Source of the DNA: Bacillota bacterium | GTDB lineage: Bacteria; Bacillota; Sulfobacillia; Sulfobacillales; Sulfobacillaceae | Direction: 5' to 3' | Length of the DNA: 64,000 nt | NCBI GenBank assembly: GCA_026627385.1 | Contig: JAPNUR010000010.1 | Span: 47,490-111,489, forward strand | Part shown: in pieces, positions 8,275-16,472 of the stretch | How the letters are laid out: each line of letters opens with the position of its first letter | How positions within the stretch are numbered: position 1 is the first letter of the stretch | Translations under genes and position numbers: made by a program | The notes under the pieces: generated by a model | Seen by the model: only the letters and a program-made list of their open reading frames with translations | What the model was told of the DNA's origin: nothing | Databases searched by the model: none

Positions 8275-9254
8275 AGCGACACGTCCAGGATTATTTTGCC
8301 CACGCTTTGGCGGCTTTCCATCCACCGATGGGCATCGGCTGCCTCGCTGAGGGGATAACGGCGCGAGACGATGACGCGAAGAGCGCCCTCCCCAACCCAC
8401 TTCAATACCTGATCGGCTGCAGGGCGGATGCTTTGCGGCTTTGCCTGGCGCGCCGTTCCCAGGCTGTACCCTAACACCGACCGACAGCTGGCGTGTAAAT
8501 CGCTCACGCGAATTTGGCCCACCTCGCCGCTGGCACTGCCAAAGTGCACCAACCGTCCGAAGGGCGCCAAGCACTTTAGGCTATCCTCGGACACGCGTCC
8601 CCCGACCGCATCTAAAATGACGTCAACCCCGCGGCCCTGAGTCATCTCCTGAATCGCTTCAACAAACGGCGTGTGGCGATAATTGATGACCGCATCGGCC
8701 CCGACGTCTTCAACCACAGCACGTTTGGCATCGTCGCCCACGGTTCCCACAATGGTCTTAGCCCCTAAGAGCCGCGCTATTTGCACCGCGGTGGTGCCGA
8801 CGCCGCCGGCCGCCGCGTGAACGAGCACCGATTCCCCAGGTGTTAACCGCGCCACTTCTGCTAACAACTGGTAGGCGGTAAATCCCACGGTGGGAATCCC
8901 CGCCGCCGTCACCCAATCCAGAGTCTCCGGTAGGGGATAGACTAAGTCGTGGGGGGCGACGACCCATTCAGCGTAAGATCCGCCGCGAGGAAACGCGACG
9001 ACCCGCGTTCCGGGCTCTACATGGGTAACTCCCGAACCAACGGCTTCGACCACGCCGGCAGCATCAAGGCCAGGAATGAAGGGCGGTTCTCCCACCCCAT
9101 GGTATTGACCATAGCGAGCCTTAATATCGGCAAAGTTAACACTGGTTGCCTTCACACGGATGAGAACCTCGCCCGGGGCCACGACCGGTTCGGGCCATTC
9201 GGTCCATTCAAGAACCTCGGGCCCACCCAAGGTGCGCACCACGACCGCTTTCAC
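8271..9254 (-). CDS. MDR-family quinone oxidoreductase / zinc-independent alcohol dehydrogenase
   Basis: A 327-residue medium-chain reductase of the NADPH:quinone oxidoreductase type. The N-terminal GroES-like part (MKAVVV, then VLIRVKATSVN) is followed by the Rossmann motif HAAAGGVGTTAVQ (about residues 145-157). The Cys/His catalytic-zinc ligands of true alcohol dehydrogenases are missing. The GTG overlaps the end of the upstream cupin gene (GTGA), so it is the last gene of the iclR-cupin-aminotransferase-SDR-cupin operon. Likely an NAD(P)H-dependent reduction or oxidation step of the pathway encoded there; substrate unknown. Confidence 0.85.
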   Translation of the reverse strand: MKAVVVRTLGGPEVLEWTEWPEPVVAPGEVLIRVKATSVNFADIKARYGQYHGVGEPPFIPGLDAAGVVEAVGSGVTHVEPGTRVVAFPRGGSYAEWVVAPHDLVYPLPETLDWVTAAGIPTVGFTAYQLLAEVARLTPGESVLVHAAAGGVGTTAVQIARLLGAKTIVGTVGDDAKRAVVEDVGADAVINYRHTPFVEAIQEMTQGRGVDVILDAVGGRVSEDSLKCLAPFGRLVHFGSASGEVGQIRVSDLHASCRSVLGYSLGTARQAKPQSIRPAADQVLKWVGEGALRVIVSRRYPLSEAADAHRWMESRQSVGKIILDVSL

Positions 9255-9670
9255 GAGGGGCTCACCCCCTGACTCGCGGCCATGAGTTCGCGAAATCCCT
9301 CCCGGGGCGGCGAAAACATGTCAATGGCGACGGCCCCTGAGGGCCCCGCCTTCGCCGCGTGCGGGACGCCGGGCGGCACCGAGACAATGTCACCGGCACC
9401 CATCTCTCGCGATTCGTGTCCCACGGTGAAGGTGAGGGTCCCGGAAATCACAAAACTCAACTGCTCTTGATCATGCTGATGCAGCGGAGCTTCAGCATGC
9501 GCAGCAAATGTCACGTAGCTAGCCATAAGCCGTTCCCCCCAAAACGGACGCAAGACGACACCGGGCGCGGCCTCAAACCCCGCCAGTTGCGGCATTTTCT
9601 CAAACGCCGGTGGATAACCCGCATCGCCATTCCAGGTTATGGCTTCTTTAAAATAATCACGGTTGACCAC
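9251..9670 (-). CDS. Cupin-domain protein (first of two paralogues)
   Basis: A 139-residue single-domain cupin. Metal-binding motif 1 is HQHDQEQ (about residues 63-69) with Glu, and motif 2 ends in PPGVPHAA (about 98-105). It is clearly paralogous to the cupin at 11390-11839 (both have the order EQL, a barrel with GDIV or GDVY, and an end of the type SPPREGFRELM). GTG start. It sits between the SDR and MDR genes of the same operon. Function could be a small isomerase, dioxygenase or ligand-binding protein. Confidence 0.8.
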   Translation of the reverse strand: MVNRDYFKEAITWNGDAGYPPAFEKMPQLAGFEAAPGVVLRPFWGERLMASYVTFAAHAEAPLHQHDQEQLSFVISGTLTFTVGHESREMGAGDIVSVPPGVPHAAKAGPSGAVAIDMFSPPREGFRELMAASQGVSPS

Positions 9671-9688
9671 CGCACCACCCCCAATCCC

Positions 9689-10429
9689 CTAGAGATACGC
9701 GGCCATGCCGCCATCCACATCCAAGATCACGCCGGTTAAGTAAGACGCCGCGTGCGACAAGAGAAAAGTCACGGCGTGACTAGCTTCGCTGGCATCGCCG
9801 AAGCGCCCCAGCGGCACCGAAAAGGCTTTAACCGTTTCTTGAAAAAATTCTTGGGGTTTCCCTTCCCACTGCCCGGAATACACAAATCCTATGCTGACCG
9901 CGTTAACGCGAATTCCGCGAGCGGCGACCGCCTTCGCCAATGTTTTCGTAAACGCGGTGCAGGCCGCGCGATTGACGCTGGAGGCAAAGAACCGGGGATC
10001 CGGTTGCTTACCAAAAATGGCGGTCATGTTGACAATGCGCCCGCCGTCAGGCATGTCTTGAAGGACACGGCGGGCCATACGCATTTGTGCCATGAGCTTC
10101 ACGTCAATGTCGCGCCGCCAATCGTCATCCGTGAGGGTGTCAAATGTCCCGGGATACGCCTTACCGGCATTGTTCACTAACATATGCACCGGTCCCCAGT
10201 GATTCACCACCTGAGCCACAAAGCGGTCAATGCTTTGAGCATCGGTGACATCCAGCGGCATCACTAACAACTGATCGGGACCGGCATCGAACCCCTGACA
10301 TTCGCCGGGATGACGGCTGCCTGTAGCCACCCTCACGCCCTCACTTAAAAGTTCGGACACCACAGCGCGGCCAATACCCCGCGATCCGCCCGTCACAATC
10401 GCCACTTCACCAGCTAAGGCTAAGTCCAC
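9689..10429 (-). CDS. Short-chain dehydrogenase/reductase
   Basis: A 246-residue classical SDR. The cofactor motif is TGGSRGIG (about residues 13-20), NNAG at about 86-89. The catalytic region is unusual: where a Ser and Tyr-x3-Lys are expected, the sequence reads NMTAIFG, then FFASSVNRAACT, so the usual YxxxK tyrosine and lysine are replaced (Phe/Ser and Asn/Arg), and activity may be altered. The C-terminus (LDVDGG) is normal. GTG start overlapping the aminotransferase stop by one base (TAGTG) with AAGGAGG upstream. Confidence 0.82.
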   Translation of the reverse strand: MDLALAGEVAIVTGGSRGIGRAVVSELLSEGVRVATGSRHPGECQGFDAGPDQLLVMPLDVTDAQSIDRFVAQVVNHWGPVHMLVNNAGKAYPGTFDTLTDDDWRRDIDVKLMAQMRMARRVLQDMPDGGRIVNMTAIFGKQPDPRFFASSVNRAACTAFTKTLAKAVAARGIRVNAVSIGFVYSGQWEGKPQEFFQETVKAFSVPLGRFGDASEASHAVTFLLSHAASYLTGVILDVDGGMAAYL

Positions 10430-11403
10430 TACTCATGGCCCTCCTTCCCATAGACCGGTGTAAGCCACTCGCGATACCGCGCATCCCGACCGCGTACCGC
10501 CTGAAAATAGACCTCTTGCAGTTTGGCTGTGATGGGCCCCATCTTCCCCGAGCCAATCGTGCGATGGTCGATTTCGGTCACGCCCGCAATTTGCACACCG
10601 GTTCCGGCTAAAAAGACTTCATCCGCCACGTAGAGTTCCGTGCGGTCAATCGGGCGCTCCACGAGAGGCCAGCCGAGATCTCGGGCTAATTGAAACACCG
10701 CTTGGCGAGTGACCCCCTCGAGAATGTCGGCTGTGACCGGGGAGGTCACCAAGGTGCCATCGCGAACCATAAAGAGGTTGGAGGAACTCGCCTCTGCCAC
10801 TTGGCCATCCTCCGATAGCATGATGGCTTCGTCGTAGCCGTCCATGGCCGCATCGTCACTGGCTAATGCCGCATTGATGTAGGCACCGGTGACCTTGGCA
10901 CGTGACGGAATCATGTTGTCCGCAATACGTACCCAATTGGATACTGTCGCTTTGAGCCCATCAGTCGCCACGTAATCCCCCATGGGGGTGGCCAAGATGC
11001 CGACTTCATCGCGCATCCCGCTCAGTGCCACCTTAATCGCGGCTGCTCCCTTGAAGGCGAGCGGGCGAATGTAGACGTCCTGCCGAAACGCGTTAGCAGC
11101 GAGCACCGCGCGCGTCCAATCCATCAACTCGCTCACGGTATAGGGCACCTGGATTTTTAAGATCTTCGCCGATCGCAGAAACCGCTCGTAGTGGGCGTGC
11201 CCCTTGAGGATATACAGCTCGCCATCTTCCGCATTCCAATAGGCGCGGATGCCTTCAAAACATCCGGTCCCGTAATTGAGGGCATGGGTGGCAATACTGA
11301 CGGTCGCGTCGCGAATGTCCATCAACCGGCCGCGGAAAAAGACAATCCCGCTCTCAATTTCTTGGCGCGCCGAAGGTCCTTCGGCATGACTACTCTTCGT
11401 CAA
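10429..11403 (-). CDS. ilvE: Branched-chain amino acid aminotransferase-like (class IV PLP)
   Basis: A 324-residue class IV aminotransferase. Motifs GTGCFEGIRAYW (about residues 45-56), the PLP-lysine region KVTGAYINAALA (about 160), DEAIMLSEDG and the end motif DEVFLAGTG are all in place. TTG start, overlapping the upstream cupin gene's 3' end. A second class IV enzyme sits with ilvB and leuB at 60112-61014, so this copy within a catabolic-looking operon probably serves another amino acid or amine substrate; the symbol reflects family, not proven role. Confidence 0.85.
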   Translation of the reverse strand: MTKSSHAEGPSARQEIESGIVFFRGRLMDIRDATVSIATHALNYGTGCFEGIRAYWNAEDGELYILKGHAHYERFLRSAKILKIQVPYTVSELMDWTRAVLAANAFRQDVYIRPLAFKGAAAIKVALSGMRDEVGILATPMGDYVATDGLKATVSNWVRIADNMIPSRAKVTGAYINAALASDDAAMDGYDEAIMLSEDGQVAEASSSNLFMVRDGTLVTSPVTADILEGVTRQAVFQLARDLGWPLVERPIDRTELYVADEVFLAGTGVQIAGVTEIDHRTIGSGKMGPITAKLQEVYFQAVRGRDARYREWLTPVYGKEGHE

Positions 11404-11839
11404 GGGACATCACCTTTCGTGCCGCCTGGATCATTTCCCGGTATCCGGAGCGCGGCGGAGCAAAAATATCCAGTGCCAAACAGGGTTTCTCATAGGTATA
11501 GGCCGCATGTGGCACGTTCGCCGGCACAATGTAGACATCGCCCTTGCCGATCATCTTGCGCACGCCATTTAACTCGAACTCGTATTCCCCTTCTAACACC
11601 AGACCCAACTGCTCTTCCGGGTGCGCATGCAGCGCCACCACCGAATGGGGTTTCATATAGACAAATGAGAGCATGACATTTTTCCCAAATACCGGCTTTA
11701 GGCCTACGCCCTTGTCCACCAAATTGATGGGTAACTGATCGATGTCAATAAATTGCGGGAGTTCGTCGTCGCTCACTTCAACGACGCGCGATTTTGGGCC
11801 CTTAAAGTACCCGCCAGCACCCGTTTCCTCATTAGCCAT
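11390..11839 (-). CDS. Cupin-domain protein (second paralogue)
   Basis: A 149-residue cupin. The first motif HAHPEEQLG (about residues 77-85) and the second PANVPHAAY (about 112-120) carry the usual His/Glu/His metal ligands. It shares layout and several blocks with the cupin at 9251-9670, so the two are paralogues bracketing the aminotransferase and SDR genes. It begins 21 bases after the iclR gene and ends inside the start of the aminotransferase gene. Confidence 0.8.
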   Translation of the reverse strand: MANEETGAGGYFKGPKSRVVEVSDDELPQFIDIDQLPINLVDKGVGLKPVFGKNVMLSFVYMKPHSVVALHAHPEEQLGLVLEGEYEFELNGVRKMIGKGDVYIVPANVPHAAYTYEKPCLALDIFAPPRSGYREMIQAARKVMSLDEE

Positions 11840-11860
11840 TCATCATCACGCCCTTTCACA

Positions 11861-12586
11861 TTAACCCAACAGCTGACTAACCCGCCCACTCACCGTCTTG
11901 AGCGATTCCACCAAATGCACGGCACGGTCTGTCGTCAGGCGGACATGGGGTCCGGAAATCGATATGGCCCCTACCACTAGCCCGTCCTTGTCCCTCACTG
12001 GCACGGCTACACAGGCGACGCCTTCAATGAATTCTTCAACGTCCAACGCGAATCCTCGGATGGCCACTTGCTCTAACTCGCGCGTTAACCGTGTTTCATC
12101 GGTGATGGAGTATGGCGTACGGGGAACCAGTTTGAGCCCCGTTCTGAGTTCAGGCCGAAACGCTAACACGGCTTTGCCCATGGCACTGCAATGCAGGGGC
12201 ACGCGCGAGCCCACTTGCACCACGAACGATAACGGATGATCAAAGACCGCGCGCTCCACAAATTCAATTTCGTGGTCGATGACCATGCCAAAATTCACGG
12301 TCTCGCCCACCTCGCGGGATAACTCCTCTAGCAGCTGGCGGATGGCCGCGCGCGACGCGGTTAACAACCAGCCCTTAATGCCTACACGGTATACCCCATG
12401 ATAAGAGGTGACGTACCCGTGAGCTTCCAACACCGCCAGCAACCGGTGCAAGGTTGAGGGCGGGATCCCGGTTGCTGCCGCCATGTCGTGAAGCGGCTCT
12501 TCAGCAACGGTCAAGAGGTGATCCAGTACCTCTAACCCGCGTTCGAGCGCTTTAACCGATGGACGGTGCTCCGAGGGCCTGTTCAC
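11861..12586 (-). CDS. IclR-family transcriptional regulator
   Basis: About 241 residues. The N-terminal winged helix (VKALERGLEVLD, then IPPSTLHRLL with the recognition helix) and the C-terminal effector domain (HCSAMGKAVLAF, and later VGAISISGP) are typical of IclR regulators. I chose the GTG at 12584-12586 because GGGTGG lies about 9 bases upstream; ATG codons further out lack a site. It heads the leftward cupin/aminotransferase/SDR/MDR operon, so it is autoregulatory by position. An IclR-type operator lies about 35 bases upstream, and a near copy sits in front of the GS-like gene at 40428. Confidence 0.9.
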   Translation of the reverse strand: MNRPSEHRPSVKALERGLEVLDHLLTVAEEPLHDMAAATGIPPSTLHRLLAVLEAHGYVTSYHGVYRVGIKGWLLTASRAAIRQLLEELSREVGETVNFGMVIDHEIEFVERAVFDHPLSFVVQVGSRVPLHCSAMGKAVLAFRPELRTGLKLVPRTPYSITDETRLTRELEQVAIRGFALDVEEFIEGVACVAVPVRDKDGLVVGAISISGPHVRLTTDRAVHLVESLKTVSGRVSQLLG

Positions 12587-12619
12587 TAAAATGACCCACC
12601 CCCTCATCCACATCAAATT

Positions 12620-12635
12620 TGGAATGCATATTCCA
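12620..12635. promoter_or_regulatory. IclR-type operator upstream of the iclR operon
   Basis: The perfect dyad TGGAAT-GCAT-ATTCCA has the TGGAA/TTCCA arms and 16-bp size of known IclR-family operators (IclR, KdgR and AllR sites). It is AT-flanked and lies just before the iclR start, consistent with autorepression. A near-identical element sits at 40442-40465. Confidence 0.65.
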
Positions 12636-12739
12636 TTTTATTATTCGTCTTTCGTGATCCGTTTTCCTGCTCTTCAACATCCACTCGACGGTGAAATCGT
12701 CCTCCGGGTGACGACGCCATTGGTCGAAGGTCTTAGCAC

Positions 12740-13891
12740 CTATGAGTCGGCTTGGGACGACATGACGCTCGTCTCGTGCTCGCCCATTGCCCGTACATAG
12801 AGGCGCCGGATCCCTTGATGCCACACCGCGACCGGTCCCTCGCCGCCCGGATTCACGTAGACTTCACCCGTCGGCTCAAACCCTTCGGGCGCCTGGTCTA
12901 ACACCACCTGATACCTTTGGTGCCATCCAATCGTGTCGATAAGGAACAAGAGGCCTGCTCCCACCAGGTATCCAGACACCAGGGGCACGCGCCAGGCGAG
13001 ATAGAATAAGAGGCCGCCAATGATACTCACCGCTCCTAAGAGGCGCATCACCGTACGCCCAGGATGGCTCGCGCGCGTCGCCGGGTCGCGCGGTAAGGCA
13101 GGCTGGTCATGGACCAAGGTCGGCAACGCTGTCGCGGACGCCCGCCAGGTGCGGCGCATCATAAGACCGGTAAAAACCAGGATGGGCGGCGTAAAGAGCT
13201 GCATGAGCGTCGTAAATCCGATGCCCCAGTGGGGGTTGAGGTAGTGAATCAGGTACAGCGGGTTATCTCTCGTCGTTTCGCCAATCAATCCCCGCAAGAT
13301 GGCGTAATAAAACATGGCGGACCAAAATTGGTAGCCCGGCGGTGGCGTGCGCCGATGTTCCAGCCAAAAATAACGGAGAATCAACAATACGCCAATGAAG
13401 GAGCCCCACAGCTGTTCCGGCCATCGACCGAACCCGAGTTCGGTCATGCGCCCGAGCACTTGATGGTCGAAGATATTGCCAATCCTCACCATGAAGATCC
13501 CCATGGCAATGCCGGGTACTGTCCAGTCCATAATGTGGTTAAACAACAGCGGGCGATGCCGCAGCTGAATCCAAAAGGCCAGCAGTCCGAAGCCTAACGC
13601 ACCATCGATGGCCAACCCGCCTTGCCAGATTTTTAACGTTTGCAGCGGATCGGTCCAAATCCACTGGGGATCATTGGCGAGCACAAACACCACTCGGGCC
13701 CCAATGACGCCCCACACGATTGTCCAAAACACCACGTTGGACAGCCGGTCCTCATCTTCTCCCCATTGCTTGACGCGTTCGAGGAGGTAATAGCCACCGC
13801 CGAGGATGGCCATGACCATAAAGATGCCGTACCAGTGAACCCCGAATGCTCCAATCTTGAAGGCATACGGATTGAGTTGCGGAAGATACAC
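12740..13891 (-). CDS. lgt: Prolipoprotein diacylglyceryl transferase with C-terminal extension
   Basis: Transfers diacylglycerol from phosphatidylglycerol to the lipobox cysteine of prolipoproteins in the membrane. Seven hydrophobic segments with HWYG (about residues 19-22), GVIGARVVFV, and the Lgt signature block GIFMVRIGNIFDHQ (about 130-143) with its essential Arg and Asn. At 383 residues it is about 100 longer than usual; the extra C-terminal part has two more hydrophobic segments and a polar tail not seen in ordinary Lgt. GTG start with AAGGGGGG upstream. Lipoproteins that would use it are encoded here (GerC, the peptide-binding protein). Confidence 0.88.
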   Translation of the reverse strand: MYLPQLNPYAFKIGAFGVHWYGIFMVMAILGGGYYLLERVKQWGEDEDRLSNVVFWTIVWGVIGARVVFVLANDPQWIWTDPLQTLKIWQGGLAIDGALGFGLLAFWIQLRHRPLLFNHIMDWTVPGIAMGIFMVRIGNIFDHQVLGRMTELGFGRWPEQLWGSFIGVLLILRYFWLEHRRTPPPGYQFWSAMFYYAILRGLIGETTRDNPLYLIHYLNPHWGIGFTTLMQLFTPPILVFTGLMMRRTWRASATALPTLVHDQPALPRDPATRASHPGRTVMRLLGAVSIIGGLLFYLAWRVPLVSGYLVGAGLLFLIDTIGWHQRYQVVLDQAPEGFEPTGEVYVNPGGEGPVAVWHQGIRRLYVRAMGEHETSVMSSQADS

Positions 13892-14063
13892 GAGAGGCCC
13901 CCCTTCATGGACGCGTGAGTCTCGCTGTTACTTTGTCCCATCTTACCGCATAATCTCTCCTCTTGCATGATGACGCACCCATGGCGAAATCCTCTGCACC
14001 GGACCGGTCTGACGTGATTTGGGGTGATAAAGAGAAAGAAAACACAAGGGAGTAAGGACATAG

Positions 14064-14252
14064 CTTCGTCCACGCGCCAACGCCCCTGGATTCTTACTTA
14101 TACAAAATCTGCCCGACAACCTGGTAGATGAGGTGGCCGATTTTGTGCAATTCTTACGGCACGCCATTCTTGACACGGCGCAGGTGTCCGAAGCCGCTCG
14201 CACAGAACGATGGCTCGCCCCGGAAGAGGGTGAGGCATGGGAAACCTTATAG
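14064..14252 (+). pseudogene. Remnant of a DUF2281-like antitoxin gene
   Basis: The open frame reads LIQNLPDNLVDEVADFVQFL, then a linker, then RWLAPEEGEAWETL and a stop (14250-14252). Both blocks match the small antitoxins that partner MazF/PemK toxins (a helix with LP..L..EV.DFV.FL, and a C-terminal W..PEE.EAW). No start codon or ribosome site precedes it in frame (a stop lies at 14061-14063), so the 5' end is lost. It overlaps the toxin remnant by 16 bases, the arrangement of an intact module. Confidence 0.6.
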
Positions 14253-14489
14253 GGGGCGATGTCGTCCTGGTACCCTTTCCCTTTACCACCCTCGAACGCG
14301 ACAAACGACGCCCGGCGTCTGGTCCCGCGGTCTTTGCCAAATTACCAGCCGAGTCTAGCAAACGCGATTCCTGTGCGCACTAGTGATTTCGTGGAGGGAA
14401 GGTTGCCTCATGATTCGTCTGTGCGAGCGGAGAAACTGTTTACAGGCCATCAGGCTTATTGTCTACTGGCACTGACTGTCCAAACACCC
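14237..14489 (+). pseudogene. Decayed MazF/PemK-like toxin gene (frameshift and internal deletion)
   Basis: The ATG at 14237 begins MGNLIGGDVVLVPFPFTTLE and continues RDKRRPA, the unmistakable N-terminal strand and loop of MazF/PemK toxins; the frame then loses similarity and stops at 14383. A different frame carries the toxin's C-terminus: IPVRTSDFVEGRLPHDSSVR (14367-14426) followed by AEKLFTGHQ. About 30 central residues are missing. The end runs convergently into the last codons of the MBL hydrolase gene. The toxin must be inactive. Confidence 0.7.
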
Positions 14490-15234
14490 AGGGCTCGCGA
14501 TAACCTAACACGAGCGTATGAAGATGCGGATAGCGTGCGCGCGCATAGCGAACCGCCTCGGCCGGATCGCCTAGATTACGCCCAAAGGCATCGTAATGCA
14601 TGGGAACAAGCACCTTCGCCCCAATAGCCTGGGTCAATTCCACAGCCTCTTCTGCCGTTAAATTTCCCACAATATCCTGGGCTTCGCGAAAGTAATGGCG
14701 GCCATTAATGGGCAACAGGGTCACGTCAATATTGAAGGGACGCAAGATGTCAATCATGGCATCGTAGATGACGGTATCACCGGAATGATACAACGTCACG
14801 TCGCCAGCGCGCATCACATAGCCGAGGAAACGACCCTTGGGCTCTCCAAAACCGTAACCATCCTGCACCGACACACCGTGGCAGCTCAACACCGGTGTCA
14901 CCGTAAAGTCGCCAACAGCAACCGGAACCAAGGGTTCGGCCGCCACCACAGCCGCCTCTGGAATGCCCAGATTTAGCGCATCCTTTTTAATAGGGGCAGG
15001 CACCATGACCTTTAATGGCGGTTCTCGCTGGCATAACTCCTGAATTAGCGGCCGATCAAAGTGATCCAGATGTTCGTGGGTGACCAAGACGGCATCCAGC
15101 TCCGGGACCTCCTCTATCTGCAACACCGGGGGTCTCGCGCCTTCCGTCGGCGTCAAAAACGGGTCCACCGCCAGCCGGGTGCGACCGCTCTCCAGTAAAA
15201 ACCCCGCTTGCCCTATCCACCGAACTGTTACCAT
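14440..15234 (-). CDS. UlaG-like metallo-beta-lactamase-fold hydrolase, candidate sugar lactonase
   Basis: A 264-residue MBL-fold protein. Metal motif THEHLDHFD (about residues 55-63), later His residues in LSCHG and HSGDT (about 110 and 150), and PMHYDAFG near the end, the arrangement of UlaG, the L-ascorbate-6-phosphate lactonase. I chose the ATG at 15232-15234 because it overlaps the stop of the galactonate dehydratase gene (7 bases); that coupling suggests it opens galactonolactone to galactonate for the dehydratase. This role is inference. Its last codons run into the toxin remnant. Confidence 0.75.
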   Translation of the reverse strand: MVTVRWIGQAGFLLESGRTRLAVDPFLTPTEGARPPVLQIEEVPELDAVLVTHEHLDHFDRPLIQELCQREPPLKVMVPAPIKKDALNLGIPEAAVVAAEPLVPVAVGDFTVTPVLSCHGVSVQDGYGFGEPKGRFLGYVMRAGDVTLYHSGDTVIYDAMIDILRPFNIDVTLLPINGRHYFREAQDIVGNLTAEEAVELTQAIGAKVLVPMHYDAFGRNLGDPAEAVRYARARYPHLHTLVLGYREPWVFGQSVPVDNKPDGL

Positions 15235-16376
15235 TCTGCTACCGTCCCATCGGCATTCCGCCACACCGGGTTTCGCCACCGATGTCCGATCTGCGCCTGC
15301 TCGCGTACGTAATCTTCGTTAATCTCAATGCCGAGACCCGGGCCGTCCGGAATCGCTAAAAAGCCATCATCCATCCGAAACACGGTGCGCGTCATCAAAT
15401 AGTCGAGGAGATCATTGCCTTGATTATAATGAATTCCCAAACTTTGTTCCTGGATAAAGACATTGGGCGTCACCGCGTCCACTTGCAAACACGCCGCCAA
15501 TGCAATAGGTCCCAAAGGGCAATGCGGCGCCACCGCGACATCATAGCTTTCAGCCATCGCGGCAATTTTGCGAACCTCGGAAATGCCGCCCGCGTGGGAT
15601 AAATCGGGTTGGATAATGTCCACATAGCCTGCCTGCAACACGGGTCGAAAATCCCAGCGCGAATACCGGCGCTCGCCCGTGGCAATGGGTATGGTCGTAT
15701 GGCGAACAATTTCCCGAAGCGCCTCATCGTGTTCAGGCAGCACGGGTTCTTCGATGAATAAGAGATCGTACGGCTCTAGCTCGCGTGCTAAGACTTTGGC
15801 CATCGCCTTGTGCACCCGCCCGTGAAAATCAACGGCGATCCCGCACGTCCGCCCGACTGCCTCGCGAACGCTGGCCACCCGCTCAATGACCGCATCAACC
15901 TTGGCAGGCCCGTCAATGTAATGCAATTCGTCGGTCGCATTCATTTTCACCGCACGATACCCTTCGGCAACTCTCGCGCGTGCCGCCTGTCCCACATCGG
16001 CCGGGCGATCGCCCCCAATCCAGGCGTACACGCGCACGCGCTCCCGCACGCGACCTCCCATGAGTTGATAAACGGGTAGGTTGTACCGCTTTCCTTTAAT
16101 GTCCCACAGCGCCTGATCGATGCCAGCTATCGCGCTCATCAACACCGGGCCGCCGCGATAAAAGCGGCCGCGATAGAGCGTCTGCCAAATATCCTCAATG
16201 TCGTCGGGATCGCGGCCCACCACGTATTCCTTGGCCTCTTCGATGGCCGCCCGCACCGTCTCCGCATGCCCTTCGACAATGGGTTCTCCCCAGCCCACCA
16301 AGCCGTCGTCAGTGGTCATTTTTAAAAATAACCATCGCGGCGGAACTAAAAAGGCTTCCAATGACGCCACGCGCAT
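15228..16376 (-). CDS. dgoD: D-galactonate dehydratase (enolase superfamily)
   Basis: Dehydrates D-galactonate to 2-keto-3-deoxygalactonate, the second stage of the oxidative (De Ley-Doudoroff) galactose route. About 382 residues. It follows E. coli DgoD nearly block for block: PPRWLFLKM at the start, FYRGGPVLMSAIAGIDQALWD, GGDRPAD, DFHGRVHKAMAKVL (metal Asp), FIEEPVLPE, GERRYSRWDF, QPDLSHAGGI and APHCPLGPIALAA (catalytic His). The start ATG at 16374-16376 has GAAGGAG 8 bases upstream; an earlier in-frame start has none. Co-transcribed with the MBL hydrolase; no kinase or aldolase for the next steps lies nearby. Confidence 0.9.
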   Translation of the reverse strand: MRVASLEAFLVPPRWLFLKMTTDDGLVGWGEPIVEGHAETVRAAIEEAKEYVVGRDPDDIEDIWQTLYRGRFYRGGPVLMSAIAGIDQALWDIKGKRYNLPVYQLMGGRVRERVRVYAWIGGDRPADVGQAARARVAEGYRAVKMNATDELHYIDGPAKVDAVIERVASVREAVGRTCGIAVDFHGRVHKAMAKVLARELEPYDLLFIEEPVLPEHDEALREIVRHTTIPIATGERRYSRWDFRPVLQAGYVDIIQPDLSHAGGISEVRKIAAMAESYDVAVAPHCPLGPIALAACLQVDAVTPNVFIQEQSLGIHYNQGNDLLDYLMTRTVFRMDDGFLAIPDGPGLGIEINEDYVREQAQIGHRWRNPVWRNADGTVAEW

Positions 16377-16472
16377 GGCTCGCACTCCTTCGTTGCCCGG
16401 CGTAATCTTCGCTACTCCCGTGACGGCGGGCAAAAGTCGCCCCCCGCTGCTATCCTACACGCTATACTACAG

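Noticed and set aside
12552..12824. Leftward 90-codon open frame between iclR and lgt
   Set aside because: Overlaps the 3' end of lgt and the 5' part of iclR out of frame; sequence looks random and contains the IclR operator.
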